DNA of 64,000 bases, from positions 1 to 64,000 of the forward strand of contig NZ_QJSR01000004.1 of assembly GCF_003217095.1 (NCBI RefSeq). Reading direction: 5' to 3'. Position numbers and translations under genes: made by a program. Positions 1 to 11,058 of this stretch are shown here, in pieces (the first letter of the stretch is position 1; the number at the start of each line of letters is the position of its first letter). The stretch is from Rhizobium sp. PP-CC-3A-592 (lineage in GTDB: Bacteria > Pseudomonadota > Alphaproteobacteria > Rhizobiales > Rhizobiaceae). The notes under the pieces are model-generated. The model made no database searches, was not told the origin of the DNA, and worked only from the letters and a program-made list of their open reading frames with translations.

Positions 1-282
1 CACATCGCAAAGTGATCAAGGCTTTCCGCCAAAATCACCGCAAAACTCAACCACACAAGAGCCCGAGGCCTAAACCCGAGACCGACAATCCCACCACAAA
101 GTCAAGAAACTTCAGAGCGAGTTCGTTGGTCGCCAGCAGCGCCGCCGCCCTCGTTGGTGTGCGGTTTATAGATCCGGGACAGAGCGTTCGTCAACAGCCC
201 CCGTCCGAAAAACTTCATAAAAGTGACAAGTGGCTGTAATAACTATAGAATTCCAGACGGTGGAGATTTCGGCCCGTTTCCA
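1..282. other. Intergenic, no gene seen
   Basis: No open frame here has a convincing start, ribosome binding site or protein-like composition. The short frames read as basic, low-complexity peptides. The stretch lies beyond the terminator of the methionine synthase genes and probably belongs to the promoter side of whatever lies left of the window. Confidence 0.5.
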
Positions 283-321
283 CAAACGAAAACGACGCCC
301 GGAGCGGGGGCTCGGGCGTCG
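283..321 (-). terminator. Rho-independent terminator after metH
   Basis: A 9-bp perfect GC-rich stem (293-301 with 313-321) is followed, reading leftwards, by TTTTCGTTT. It sits about 45 bp past the stop codon of the cobalamin-binding half of methionine synthase, so it most likely ends that transcript. Confidence 0.7.
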
Positions 322-365
322 GTCGATAGACAGTTCGCTTGTTGTGCGAAGATAGAGGCACTCGC

Positions 366-3116
<2,751 letters not shown>

Positions 3117-3119
3117 ATC

Positions 3120-4193
3120 TTAGAGCCTCGCCTGTGCGTTTGTGTCGAGACCGGAGCGGGGCACGTGCCCGACGACGGCTTCGGCGATGGCCTTAATGTG
3201 CGCGGGTGTCGAGCCGCAGCACCCGCCGACGATGTTGACGAGGCCGTCTCTGGCAAAGCCGGCGATCTGCGCGGCCATCTCGTCCGGGCTCTCGTCATAG
3301 GCACCGAATTCATTGGGCAGGCCGGCATTCGGATAGGCGCAGATGAGCGTATCGGCGACGCTGGACAACTCGGCCAGATGCGGCCGCATGGCGTTGGCGC
3401 CCAGCGCGCAGTTGAGGCCGATCGAGAACGGTCGGGCGTGGCGCAGCGAGTACCAGAAGGCCGTCGGCGTCTGGCCGGACAGCGTGCGGCCGGAGAGATC
3501 GGTGATCGTGCCGGAGATCATGACCGGCAGGGTAATGCCGCGCTCGGCGAACACTTCCAGCGTCGCGAACACAGCCGCCTTGGCGTTCAGCGTATCGAAG
3601 ATCGTCTCGATCAGCACGATATCCGTGCCGCCGTCGATCAGCCCGCGCAGCTGCTGCCCGTAGGCGAGCCGCAGGTCGTCGAAGCTGACGGCGCGGTAAC
3701 CGGGATTGTTGACATCCGGCGAGATCGACGCGGTGCGGTTGGTGGGCCCAAGCGCGCCGGCCACGAACCGGCGGCGACCGTCCTTGTCCTGCGCGCGCAG
3801 GCCGGCGCGCCGGGCGAGGCGTGCACCGTCGCGGTTCAGGTCGTAGACGGCGTCTTCCATGCCGTAATCGGCCTGGGCGATGGTGGTGGAGGAGAAGGTG
3901 TTGGTCTCCAGAATATCCGCACCCGCGAGCGCATAGCGATAGTGGATGTCCTCGATCGCCGCCGGCTGGGTGAGGGTCAGCAGATCGTTATTGCCCTGCA
4001 GATGACACTCGCAGCCCTGAAAGCGTTCGCCGCGAAAGTGCTCTTCCGTCAGTCCGAGCGTCTGGATCTCCGTGCCCATCGCGCCATCCATGATGAGGAT
4101 GCGCTCGGAGGCAGCCTGCCGGAGGGCACGTGCGACCTCGGAGCCGTCGGGCGCCGGGGTCGGTTCACCGAAAAGGGCCGTGATGGCGGACAT
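3120..4193 (-). CDS. metH: Homocysteine S-methyltransferase domain of methionine synthase (MetH N-terminal part)
   Basis: This is the zinc-dependent homocysteine-binding barrel of methionine synthase, 357 residues. It carries the expected GAMGTEIQ start, GLNCALGA with the first zinc cysteine, and [11 protein letters not shown] with the paired zinc cysteines near the C-terminus. It normally forms residues 1-350 of a roughly 1,250-residue enzyme. Here a TAA stop ends it right after the domain, and the remaining domains restart 4 bp later in the same frame. The two products presumably act together, since the upstream half supplies the thiol site and the downstream half the methylcobalamin. The start ATG is 36 bp from a strong palindromic operator. 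Confidence 0.93.
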   Translation of the reverse strand: MSAITALFGEPTPAPDGSEVARALRQAASERILIMDGAMGTEIQTLGLTEEHFRGERFQGCECHLQGNNDLLTLTQPAAIEDIHYRYALAGADILETNTFSSTTIAQADYGMEDAVYDLNRDGARLARRAGLRAQDKDGRRRFVAGALGPTNRTASISPDVNNPGYRAVSFDDLRLAYGQQLRGLIDGGTDIVLIETIFDTLNAKAAVFATLEVFAERGITLPVMISGTITDLSGRTLSGQTPTAFWYSLRHARPFSIGLNCALGANAMRPHLAELSSVADTLICAYPNAGLPNEFGAYDESPDEMAAQIAGFARDGLVNIVGGCCGSTPAHIKAIAEAVVGHVPRSGLDTNAQARL

Positions 4194-4228
4194 GGGACAA
4201 CCTTTCGCCTGCTGGACAGGCTTCGGAG

Positions 4229-4252
4229 TGACATAAAGATATATTTATGTCA
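4229..4252. promoter_or_regulatory. 24-bp palindromic operator upstream of metH
   Basis: The half-site TGACATAAAGAT is followed by its near-perfect inverse, with 11 of 12 base pairs matched. It lies in the 66-bp gap between the epimerase stop and the metH start, where the metH promoter must be. An AT-rich palindrome of this style in front of metH recalls sites of SahR-type ArsR-family repressors of the methionine cycle. That assignment is from memory and no such regulator gene is in the window. Confidence 0.65.
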
Positions 4253-4259
4253 ATATATG

Positions 4260-5423
4260 TTACGTCTGGATGCGCGCAAGGCAGTCCTTCAGCTCGTAGA
4301 TCGCGCAGAGGATGTGGTAGAAGGTGCTGGCAGGCGCCGCCTCCTCGATGAAGACGCCGTTCTCGGGCAGCTTGTCGCGCCACAGCCCCTTGACCGGGAC
4401 ACCCAGAAACAGGTTCAACGCTGCGATCGCCCGTTCGGCCGAGCCGAGATAGCGCACCTGTGCCTCGCCTTCGCTGAGTGCCGCCAGACGGATCGCTGCC
4501 TTCAGCCACTCGGTCTGCGGCCAGAGCCGCGCCAGCGGGTCGCGCACCGAGAAATCGTCGTTGAGCTGCATGATGGCGACCTTGCGCGTCGCGCAGATGC
4601 CGTGCGCCTCGCCGATCTCGAACAGACGCCGCGCCTTGACGATCGCGCCCGCATCGCCCCGGCGCTCGCCCCAGCGCAGCAGCAGCCAGGCCCATTCGAA
4701 CTGGTGCCCCGGCTCCACCACACGACCGAGATCGCCGGGCATCGGCGCCCAGTCATGGTCGAAGAACTCGCGAAGCGCGCCGGTCTGCGGATCGATAAAG
4801 CGGTCCATGCAGAGCGAAGCGATCTCGTCTGCCAGATTGGTCCAGCCGACCTGATCGAAACCCTCGACCTCTTCGCTGGCAAGGCAGGCCTCGAACAGAT
4901 GCATATGCGGATTGGAGCAGAGCGGCAGGCGCGGCGGGTTGTCCTCCTCGAAGCCGGCGACCGGGTGCTTGCACCACTCTTCCAGCTTTGCCTTCAATGT
5001 CGTGCTGCGCTCCGCCATCTCAGCCCGGCGCTCGGGGAAGGCGCGCGCCATATAGGCGAAGGCCAGCAGCGCGAAGGCCTGATTGTAGATGTCGAACGAC
5101 GGATCGAGCAGCGTGCCGTCGGCATCGGCAAGCGCGCCGTAAAAGCCGCTCGGCTGCAGGAACACCCGGTCGAAGAAGGCGAGACCGCCGGTGCTCGCCC
5201 CCTGCCAGTCGCCGGCCCAGCCGCGCAGGCCCGCTTCGGCAAAGCAATAGGTCTGGCGCGGCTGCACGCGGGAGCGCAAATTGTCGCGCGTCGGCTGGCC
5301 AGTCAGGTCGATCGTCTCGACGAAGCCGCCATCGGGATCGTTGAACCCCTTGTCCCGCCAGAGCGGCAGGGCCTGTTCGGTCAGCCAATGGTCGAGGGAG
5401 GCGGAGAGCGCGGAAACGGCCAT
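4260..5423 (-). CDS. AGE-family sugar epimerase/isomerase (mannose isomerase or N-acylglucosamine 2-epimerase)
   Basis: The 387-residue product has the alpha/alpha-barrel family pattern: RQTYCFAEAG and DPSFDIYNQAF in the first half, NPHMHLFEA and the catalytic-His motif EPGHQFEWAW in the middle, and PASTFYHIL near the end. AGE members interconvert N-acetylglucosamine and N-acetylmannosamine, or mannose and fructose. The downstream position in an operon with a ROK sugar kinase suggests free-hexose catabolism, but the substrate cannot be told from sequence. The ATG chosen has AAAGG eight bases upstream; a GTG three codons earlier overlaps that element and is less likely. Confidence 0.85.
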   Translation of the reverse strand: MAVSALSASLDHWLTEQALPLWRDKGFNDPDGGFVETIDLTGQPTRDNLRSRVQPRQTYCFAEAGLRGWAGDWQGASTGGLAFFDRVFLQPSGFYGALADADGTLLDPSFDIYNQAFALLAFAYMARAFPERRAEMAERSTTLKAKLEEWCKHPVAGFEEDNPPRLPLCSNPHMHLFEACLASEEVEGFDQVGWTNLADEIASLCMDRFIDPQTGALREFFDHDWAPMPGDLGRVVEPGHQFEWAWLLLRWGERRGDAGAIVKARRLFEIGEAHGICATRKVAIMQLNDDFSVRDPLARLWPQTEWLKAAIRLAALSEGEAQVRYLGSAERAIAALNLFLGVPVKGLWRDKLPENGVFIEEAAPASTFYHILCAIYELKDCLARIQT

Positions 5424-5459
5424 GGATGGCACCTTTACGGGAAAAATCAGAAGGAGAAC

Positions 5460-5960
5460 TCAGACATCGAGACGGAGGCTGGCGAGGTCATGGCCGAGAT
5501 GCAAAGCCAGCGCCTCGACCACCATCGCATGGTCCTGCCGCTGCGGCAGGCCTGAGACGGTGACCGCGCCGATGCAGCCGGCCCCTGTAACCGTGATGGG
5601 AAAGCTGCCGCCATGGGCGGCGAAATCGGCATCCGACAGGCCGAACTTGTCCTGCAGGCTGCGCCCGTCGCGGGCGAGCGAAAGCCCGGTCGCATAGCTG
5701 CTGCGAAAGAAGCGGGCGACACAGTTGCGCTTGCGGCGCACCCAGTTCGCATTGTCGGGCGAGGTGCCTTCCAGCGCTGCGTAGAACAGCGGCATGGACA
5801 ACAGGCTGACGTCGATGACGACGCCGAGCTTGCCGGCCGCCGCCATGTCGCGCAGCCGCAGGCCGAGCGCCCAGGCGACATCGGCGTCGAAGTGCGCGAA
5901 GGTCAGCGTCTTCTCCTGATGGGCGACGCGGGCGATATCGGTTTCGAGAGAAGCGGTCAT
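5460..5960 (-). CDS. UPF0303 / heme-degrading-domain family protein
   Basis: A 166-residue cytoplasmic protein of the UPF0303 (GlcG/HbpS-like fold) family, recognised by FAHFDADVAWALG, the run NANWVRRKRNCVARF and GGSFPITV-GAGCIGAVTVSGLPQ. The last stretch resembles the small-ligand-binding loop of HbpS/GlcG-type proteins. Function is unknown; relatives often sit in sugar operons. It begins 4 bp after the stop of the ROK kinase, and its stop is about 36 bp from the start of the epimerase, so all three are probably co-transcribed. Confidence 0.8.
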   Translation of the reverse strand: MTASLETDIARVAHQEKTLTFAHFDADVAWALGLRLRDMAAAGKLGVVIDVSLLSMPLFYAALEGTSPDNANWVRRKRNCVARFFRSSYATGLSLARDGRSLQDKFGLSDADFAAHGGSFPITVTGAGCIGAVTVSGLPQRQDHAMVVEALALHLGHDLASLRLDV

Positions 5961-5964
5961 GCGT

Positions 5965-6861
5965 CTATTCCTTCCAGAGCCATGCGGCGCCGCGCACGCC
6001 CGAACTGTCGCCATGGACGGCCTTGCGGATCGGCGTCTCGAACGAATCACCAAAGATATACTGCGCGACGAGGCCCGGCAGATCGTCGTAGATTTCATCG
6101 ACATTCGACATGCCGCCGCCGAGCACGAACACATCGGGATCGACGACATTGGTCAGAAGCGCGAGGCTGCGGGCCAGACGATCGGCAAAGCGCTCATAGA
6201 CGCCGCGGGCGACCGCGTCGCCGCCGCGCATGTCGGAGATGATGTCGCGCGCCAGACGCTCGCGCCCCGTGGTCAGGCGGTAGTCGAGCTCGACGCCCGT
6301 GCCGCAGGCGTATTTTTCCAGGCAACCCGTCTTGCCGCACCAGCAGGTATGGCCGGGATATTCCTCCGGCCGCATCCAGGGCAGCGGATAATGGCCAACT
6401 TCGGCGGCAACGCCCTGAAAGCCGGCATGCACCTTGCGCCCGATCGCCAGACCGCCGCCATGGCCGGTCCCGATGATGATGCCGAACACCGTCTCGGCCC
6501 CCGCCCCCGCCCCATCGACCGCCTCGGAGACGGCAAGGCAGTTGGCATCGTTGGCGATCCGCACGGGGCGACCGAGCAAAGCTTCGAGATCCTGGCCGAG
6601 CGGACGACCGTTGAGAATGACGGCATTGGAATTGCGCACGAGGCCCGTGCGCGGGTTGGGACTGCCGGGAATGCCGATGCCGACGCTGCCCGAGGCGCCC
6701 GACGCCGCTTCTGCCGAAAGAACCAGCGACCGCACCGCATCGAGGCAGGCATCATAGGACGTCGGCGTCGGCACGCGCTCGCGCGCCCGCAGCGCACCCG
6801 CCTCATCCAGCGCCACCACCTCCATCTTGGTGCCGCCCCAGTCGATCCCGATAAACATCAA
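5965..6861 (-). CDS. ROK-family sugar kinase (N-acetylglucosamine kinase or fructokinase type)
   Basis: A 298-residue ROK kinase. It has the N-terminal phosphate loop DWGGTKME, the catalytic-Asp region RIANDANC, the glycine motif GIIIGTGHGGGL and the ROK zinc site CWCGKTGCLEKYACG. ROK kinases phosphorylate glucose, fructose, N-acetylglucosamine or N-acetylmannosamine at the 6-position (or fructose similarly) using ATP. It heads a three-gene operon with a UPF0303 protein and an epimerase, consistent with uptake and phosphorylation of a hexose or amino sugar. The exact substrate is not deducible. Confidence 0.9.
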   Translation of the reverse strand: MMFIGIDWGGTKMEVVALDEAGALRARERVPTPTSYDACLDAVRSLVLSAEAASGASGSVGIGIPGSPNPRTGLVRNSNAVILNGRPLGQDLEALLGRPVRIANDANCLAVSEAVDGAGAGAETVFGIIIGTGHGGGLAIGRKVHAGFQGVAAEVGHYPLPWMRPEEYPGHTCWCGKTGCLEKYACGTGVELDYRLTTGRERLARDIISDMRGGDAVARGVYERFADRLARSLALLTNVVDPDVFVLGGGMSNVDEIYDDLPGLVAQYIFGDSFETPIRKAVHGDSSGVRGAAWLWKE

Positions 6862-7025
6862 GCCCCCCTTGTGCCGCCTGCAAAGAGGCGCAGGCGGGCC
6901 TGCATATCACCCCGGCAATCCCGTTTGAAGCCCCGCCGAACACACCGAAGCATGCCCCCCGAAACCACCAATCCCCACCACCCCCCTTGGCTTCCCCGAC
7001 AACCTTTTGTAAGGATGCCGACGAT

Positions 7026-7102
7026 GGTCCCGTAGCTCAGGTGGATAGAGCGACAGATTCCTAATCTGTAGGCCACTGGTTCGAGTCCAGTCGGGATCAC
7101 CA
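7026..7102 (+). tRNA. tRNA-Arg (anticodon CCT)
   Basis: A full cloverleaf can be folded: 7-bp acceptor stem (GGTCCCG with CGGGATC, one G-T pair), anticodon loop TTCCTAA giving anticodon CCT, T-loop GGTTCGAGTCC, discriminator A and encoded CCA. It reads AGG arginine codons. The 3' 48 bases from the anticodon stem through CCA are repeated at the far end of the prophage, so integration rebuilt the intact tRNA on the left side. Confidence 0.96.
7055..7102 (+). repeat. attL core: 48-bp direct repeat in tRNA-Arg
   Basis: The 48 bases covering the anticodon stem-loop, variable region, T arm and acceptor 3' side with CCA are identical to 49879-49926. One base before and one base after, the two copies diverge, so the core is exactly bounded. 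The neighbouring leftward integrase gene ends 58 bp away, the usual arrangement for a tyrosine-integrase prophage using a tRNA gene. Confidence 0.96.
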
Positions 7103-7125
7103 CAAATTCAACAGCTTAGGAATAT

Positions 7126-7155
7126 GCCGTTCCCACGCGTTCCTAGCGCGTTCCT
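7126..7155. promoter_or_regulatory. Repeated CGCGTTCCY elements, putative integrase arm sites (left)
   Basis: Three copies, GCCGTTCCC, CGCGTTCCT and CGCGTTCCT, lie head to tail within 30 bp just inside the attL core. Two further copies in inverted orientation lie just inside attR (49807-49815 and 49826-49834). Short repeats on both sides of the core are what arm-binding sites of a tyrosine integrase look like. Confidence 0.5.
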
Positions 7156-7159
7156 CAAG

Positions 7160-8368
7160 CTATGTTTTCTGTCCGTTCTTGAGGTTGCGATGAGCGACGC
7201 GGAGCTGCGCAACGTTCGATGTTTTTTCGAGCGTTTTGCGATTATAGCGCTGCGTTGTTGCAATATTGTCATGGTTCGCATGGTGGCGGAGCATCTCGAT
7301 ATCGGCGCCCGCGTCGCCGCCTTCGGTAATGCCCCCTGCCCGGCTGTCCCGGTTCCAGACGTCTTTCGAGACTCCGCAAGCGTCTGCCAGCGTGCGCCAC
7401 ATCTTGATGAAATACCGCTGCTGGTATGGGAGGCCGGTCGTCTCGGACTTCACGACCGGGCCAAACCGCTGGCCGATCGGCACGAGATCCATGATGGCGC
7501 GGAGGAAGGGATACTGCATGGTGTCGTGCTCGGCCACCTTGCCGGTCTTGCTGGTAGCCTTCACAAGCACGCCCTTGTCGTCAATGTCCGACCATAGCAA
7601 TCCGTCGCGCCATCTCTGGCCGCGATAGACGATGCCGCCGATCCCAACCTCCTCCGCGTCCTCCCAACGGCCGATGACATCGATCTGTCGCAGGGTGAGC
7701 TCGAACTGCAGCGCCTGGGCAAGCGCGATTGACAGCCGGCCCTTTGAGATCGCCAGCTCGCAGATCGCTTTCGTCTGCTCGAACGAGATTGCCGCGGTGC
7801 GCCCACGCGGAACATGGAAACGCATTTCCTCCATGACCGTCTTGAGCCGGAAGCACTCGGTGATGTTCATGACCACGCCGAAGCCGATCACAATGCGCAG
7901 GAGCTGGATCGCCTTATAGGCGCGGCGGTGGCGCTCGGGCTTGCCATCGGCGGCCGGCTCCTTGAACTTCGAGTGCCAGCGCCGGACATCAAGCCCGGTC
8001 ACCTTCTCGATCCGACGGGCTCCTACCGATGTCTCGAGAAGGCCAAGGCTCTCGTCGTACATCGCGCGGGTATTGCTCTTGATCTCGAAATACGGGCTCT
8101 CGGGCGTTTGCTGGTAGAGCCGGATCAGCGAGCGCAGAGTGCCGTCATAGGTCGGCCGGGTGCCCTGCCCGCGCTTCGTAAGCCATTCCTTCAGCTCTGC
8201 CGTCAGCACGCGGCACCGCGCGGCGACCTCATCGTCGGTACCATGAACGCGCACGGTCTTGAGAGGGTAGCCTTCTGTGTTCTTCGCAACGGCCGAGGCG
8301 ACCCAATAATGGGCGGTCGTGCCGTCTGCTCGTGGCCGGACCTTCAGGCCAGGGGCTTTCAATTCCAT
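7160..8368 (-). CDS. int: Phage tyrosine integrase
   Basis: This 402-residue site-specific recombinase catalyses integration and, with an excisionase, excision. An N-terminal arm- and core-binding region (1-190) precedes the catalytic domain. First catalytic Arg227 lies in LTLRQIDVIG, a Lys in SKTGKVAE, the second Arg343 in RDSRAGGITEG (the usual His of HxxR is replaced by Asp341), a His in HANHDN, and the nucleophile is probably Tyr375 in TTQRYNR. The gene is last in the leftward operon and ends next to attL, with a 10-bp overlap with the preceding small gene. Confidence 0.95.
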   Translation of the reverse strand: MELKAPGLKVRPRADGTTAHYWVASAVAKNTEGYPLKTVRVHGTDDEVAARCRVLTAELKEWLTKRGQGTRPTYDGTLRSLIRLYQQTPESPYFEIKSNTRAMYDESLGLLETSVGARRIEKVTGLDVRRWHSKFKEPAADGKPERHRRAYKAIQLLRIVIGFGVVMNITECFRLKTVMEEMRFHVPRGRTAAISFEQTKAICELAISKGRLSIALAQALQFELTLRQIDVIGRWEDAEEVGIGGIVYRGQRWRDGLLWSDIDDKGVLVKATSKTGKVAEHDTMQYPFLRAIMDLVPIGQRFGPVVKSETTGLPYQQRYFIKMWRTLADACGVSKDVWNRDSRAGGITEGGDAGADIEMLRHHANHDNIATTQRYNRKTLEKTSNVAQLRVAHRNLKNGQKT

Positions 8369-8604
8369 TTTTCATCTCCATCAAGGCCAATAGCGGCCGG
8401 TGCCGACGATGGGGTGAGTCCATATCGCCGATCAAGGAATGCTTCGCAGGCGGGCCAATACCTTCGGCCGCCGAAGAGCGGGTCCGGCTCGGGGAAGCCA
8501 GATTTCGACAGCGCGGAGAGGGCATCCTTCAGCAGCTCAGTCTTGACGCCGATGCGCTCGGCGAGCTCTGCCTCGGTAAGGAACAGGCTGGTGGCTCTGC
8601 TCAT
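8359..8604 (-). CDS. Small DNA-binding protein, candidate excisionase
   Basis: An 81-residue product with a predicted winged-helix-like segment (LTEAELAERIGVKTELLKDA) and an aromatic/basic second half (GGRRYWPACEAFLDRRYG). Its size and position immediately before the integrase are those of an excisionase (Xis/DUF4224-like), but no specific family signature is certain. The ATG at 8604 overlaps the upstream stop as ATGA, which sets the start. Confidence 0.65.
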   Translation of the reverse strand: MSRATSLFLTEAELAERIGVKTELLKDALSALSKSGFPEPDPLFGGRRYWPACEAFLDRRYGLTPSSAPAAIGLDGDEKWN

Positions 8605-8954
8605 GCTGCGCACCATCCCATGGCGAGGTGATCACGGCGCTCGTCATATGCTCGGTCGGGGTCGGGCATGCGGGATCCGGTGAGCGCGGTGTGGAAGTAT
8701 TCGGCGGCGTGCTCGGACTTCTGGATCTCGTCGGCGATGATCGCGAAGATGCCGTCCTTGATCGCGTGCGGCAGGCCGAGATAGCCGTTTCCGCGCGGGA
8801 TGAGCCGCACCCCGTCGTCGAACGTGATGCTGGCGACATAGAAACTGTCGCATTCATCATCGACGAGCTCGGCAACACCGCGCGCATCAAAGCACTCGGT
8901 GATCGGATAGATGCCGTCGAAATCGTAGTCGCAGGAGAACGGCTTGTTCTGCAT
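8601..8954 (-). CDS. Hypothetical prophage protein (117 aa)
   Basis: An acidic protein with no recognised domain, containing DFDGIYPITECFDARG and a beta-rich stretch FYVASITFDDGVRLIPRGNG. It is embedded in the leftward operon, 2 bp after the ATPase gene and overlapping the next gene by ATGA, so it is surely translated. Its place among recombination genes suggests an accessory role, but nothing more can be read. Confidence 0.7.
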   Translation of the reverse strand: MQNKPFSCDYDFDGIYPITECFDARGVAELVDDECDSFYVASITFDDGVRLIPRGNGYLGLPHAIKDGIFAIIADEIQKSEHAAEYFHTALTGSRMPDPDRAYDERRDHLAMGWCAA

Positions 8955-8956
8955 GG

Positions 8957-10036
8957 TCAGTCTCCTTGAATGAGTCCGGTGACGTAGGTGTTGGTCGCGT
9001 CCGCGTCGGCGTGGCCTTTCAGCCGATCGTTGTGGGCGGATAAGATCTGCTTGCCGATGTCGACGAGGTACTGCTCGGTGAGCTTGACCTTCTCGCGTGC
9101 GTGCGTGGCCATGAGGCTGTCACGATCAATTTCGCCCGCCAGCGCCGCGTGATACGCGAGCAGCACAGCATTGTTGGGCGCCGATGCTTGGGAGGTCTGG
9201 TCGGCGCTCGCATCAGCCGCGGGCTTTGTCTGCCCCGGCTGAGCTACTGGATTGGTGTTCTCGCCACGCGCCCAGGCACGGAGCTGTCGGCCGCAATCCT
9301 CGCTGACACGCTTGCCGGCGGGGAAGAACGGTAGGTGCTGACTCTGGATCTTACCGTAGACGGCCTGCCCGTCCTCGATGAGAGGCACGCCGGGATTGTC
9401 TGGAGTGACGGTGAAGCTCATCGTCATCTCGAACATGAAGCGTTTCTCGCAGATCGGCACCCATCCGGCGCTCTGGATCGCTGTCTTCTCGCGCCCGGAC
9501 TTCTCGTCGAGCACCTTGACGAACTTAATCTTCTCCTCGGCGCGCAGACAGAAAATTATGTAGGCGCGCACCTGCCGCAGCGGCGACATGAGACGGGTCT
9601 TGTGCCGGGTTTTCGGGACTTTCCATGCAGGGGCGTTGAACTTGTCGATCTCCCAGCCTTCGAGCTTGTCGTAAGGCTTGCGTGCGAGCCGCGACACCTC
9701 AGCGTCGTGCATCTCCTGCAGGCCGCCAACGCCTTCATATTCATCGGACGTGCTGTCGATGATGATGACCTTGGCGCCGGCAGCCTCAGCCTTCTGGATT
9801 GCCTCGATGTAGGATTCCGGCGTGAACGGCGGGCGCATGTCCATGTGCTTGAACTTGAACTGGTCGGCATAGTGCAGCATGCGCTTCGCCTCTGTGTCGA
9901 TGGCATAGATCGGCTCGCCCTGGGCAAGGCCGGTCGCCATCTTCAGCGCGGAATAGGTCTTGCCGCTACCGGACGCGCCGGCGATCGCGATCAAGAGGCT
10001 GGTGTCGTCGCGCACGGCGTCGATGAAATCGGCCAT
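8957..10036 (-). CDS. RecA-fold AAA ATPase of phage recombination module (Sak4-like)
   Basis: A 359-residue protein with Walker A GASGSGKT (20-27) and Walker B VIIIDST ending in Asp94. Arg/Lys-rich segments follow and a low-complexity tail begins near 260. Phage ATPases of this type, placed next to a PD-(D/E)XK exonuclease, act as single-strand annealing or strand-exchange proteins (Sak4 group). Its start overlaps the exonuclease stop (TAATG). The annealing role is inferred from gene context; the ATPase itself is clear. Confidence 0.8.
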   Translation of the reverse strand: MADFIDAVRDDTSLLIAIAGASGSGKTYSALKMATGLAQGEPIYAIDTEAKRMLHYADQFKFKHMDMRPPFTPESYIEAIQKAEAAGAKVIIIDSTSDEYEGVGGLQEMHDAEVSRLARKPYDKLEGWEIDKFNAPAWKVPKTRHKTRLMSPLRQVRAYIIFCLRAEEKIKFVKVLDEKSGREKTAIQSAGWVPICEKRFMFEMTMSFTVTPDNPGVPLIEDGQAVYGKIQSQHLPFFPAGKRVSEDCGRQLRAWARGENTNPVAQPGQTKPAADASADQTSQASAPNNAVLLAYHAALAGEIDRDSLMATHAREKVKLTEQYLVDIGKQILSAHNDRLKGHADADATNTYVTGLIQGD

Positions 10037-11058
10037 TAGCAGGGCTCCATGATCTGTTTGGGCTGGTAGGGGCGGCTCTCAAAGAACGGCATTGGATCGA
10101 ACCCGAGACCCTGCAAACGCGGGTCTTCGATCTCGCGGGAAGACCACGAGGTATCGATATATGCCGGCATCTCTGCGGTCAGGATCTCGGTCGGGTATCC
10201 CGGCCAACGGTTCTCGGCCATGCACTTGCGCCACAGCAGGAAGGCATTCGAGACCATCTTCTCGCCAATGAGCCGGCCACCATTGTCGACACGAACGACG
10301 GACACCTCGTGCGGAGCTTCCTGCTCTTGCATGATGAAGAGGAAATCGAGCTTCATCTCGTGGCGGTCGATCTGGGGGAACAGGCGACGGATGCCACGGC
10401 GATAGAACGCGTCCTGGAAATGGTACGTGTTGTTGTAGAGCGTGCGGGATACTGCCTGGGGCGAAACCTGCATGCCGGTGGTCTTGTAGTCGAGGATCGT
10501 CAGGCGATCGGGCGCGACGTCGAGGCGGTCGATGCGCGCCCGGGCCCAATGATCACCGCACGGATCAATCCACGCGGCCGTGACCTCGTTCAGCAGGTTT
10601 GACGACGTGCCGGCAGGATCCGCCAGACCGCGCAACGCCGGGTGCTCGCTGTCGATGAACAGGGCGCGGGCCTTGGCGACCATGGCGAGCGCAGTCTTGT
10701 GGTCGGCGAGCAGCAGCGGAATAGCGCCCTCTGCCTGCGCTTCCTTGCGTGCTGCCTGCGCCTTGCCACCCTTGTAATCCTTGGCGTCGATGACACGGAT
10801 CTCGGTCGGCTGGTTCAGCAGCAGGGCGTGTGCGGCACTACCGATCTCGCGGATGTTGCTGTTCGGCTTTTCCTCGGGCTCCTGTCGGTTAAGACGCGGG
10901 TGAGCGGTGAAGGCGTGGCGCGGGCTCTCGTCGATGAGCTTGAGGGCGATCGAGCGGGAGAGGCTGGGCGTGGGCGCGGCGTCTGCGTGATAGGACGCCT
11001 CGGACATGCGATACAGGCCCGGCTCGACGATCGTCTCGGAGTGGATGAGGTCGATCAT
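10036..11058 (-). CDS. RecE-like PD-(D/E)XK exonuclease (DUF3799 type)
   Basis: A 340-residue nuclease with the catalytic pattern Glu158, then Asp177 in RARIDRLDV, then Asp190-Tyr-Lys192 in LTILDYKTT. This matches the exonuclease VIII/RecE-like DUF3799 family, which degrades double-stranded ends to give 3' single strands for annealing. It is coupled to the downstream RecA-fold ATPase (TAATG) and to the upstream HNH gene by ATGA. The overlap fixes the start at 11058; a longer frame upstream lacks a fitting signal. Confidence 0.85.
   Translation of the reverse strand: MIDLIHSETIVEPGLYRMSEASYHADAAPTPSLSRSIALKLIDESPRHAFTAHPRLNRQEPEEKPNSNIREIGSAAHALLLNQPTEIRVIDAKDYKGGKAQAARKEAQAEGAIPLLLADHKTALAMVAKARALFIDSEHPALRGLADPAGTSSNLLNEVTAAWIDPCGDHWARARIDRLDVAPDRLTILDYKTTGMQVSPQAVSRTLYNNTYHFQDAFYRRGIRRLFPQIDRHEMKLDFLFIMQEQEAPHEVSVVRVDNGGRLIGEKMVSNAFLLWRKCMAENRWPGYPTEILTAEMPAYIDTSWSSREIEDPRLQGLGFDPMPFFESRPYQPKQIMEPC

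Noticed and set aside
12-239. 75-codon frame at the left edge
   Set aside because: No ribosome binding site, basic low-complexity translation, and nothing recognisable.
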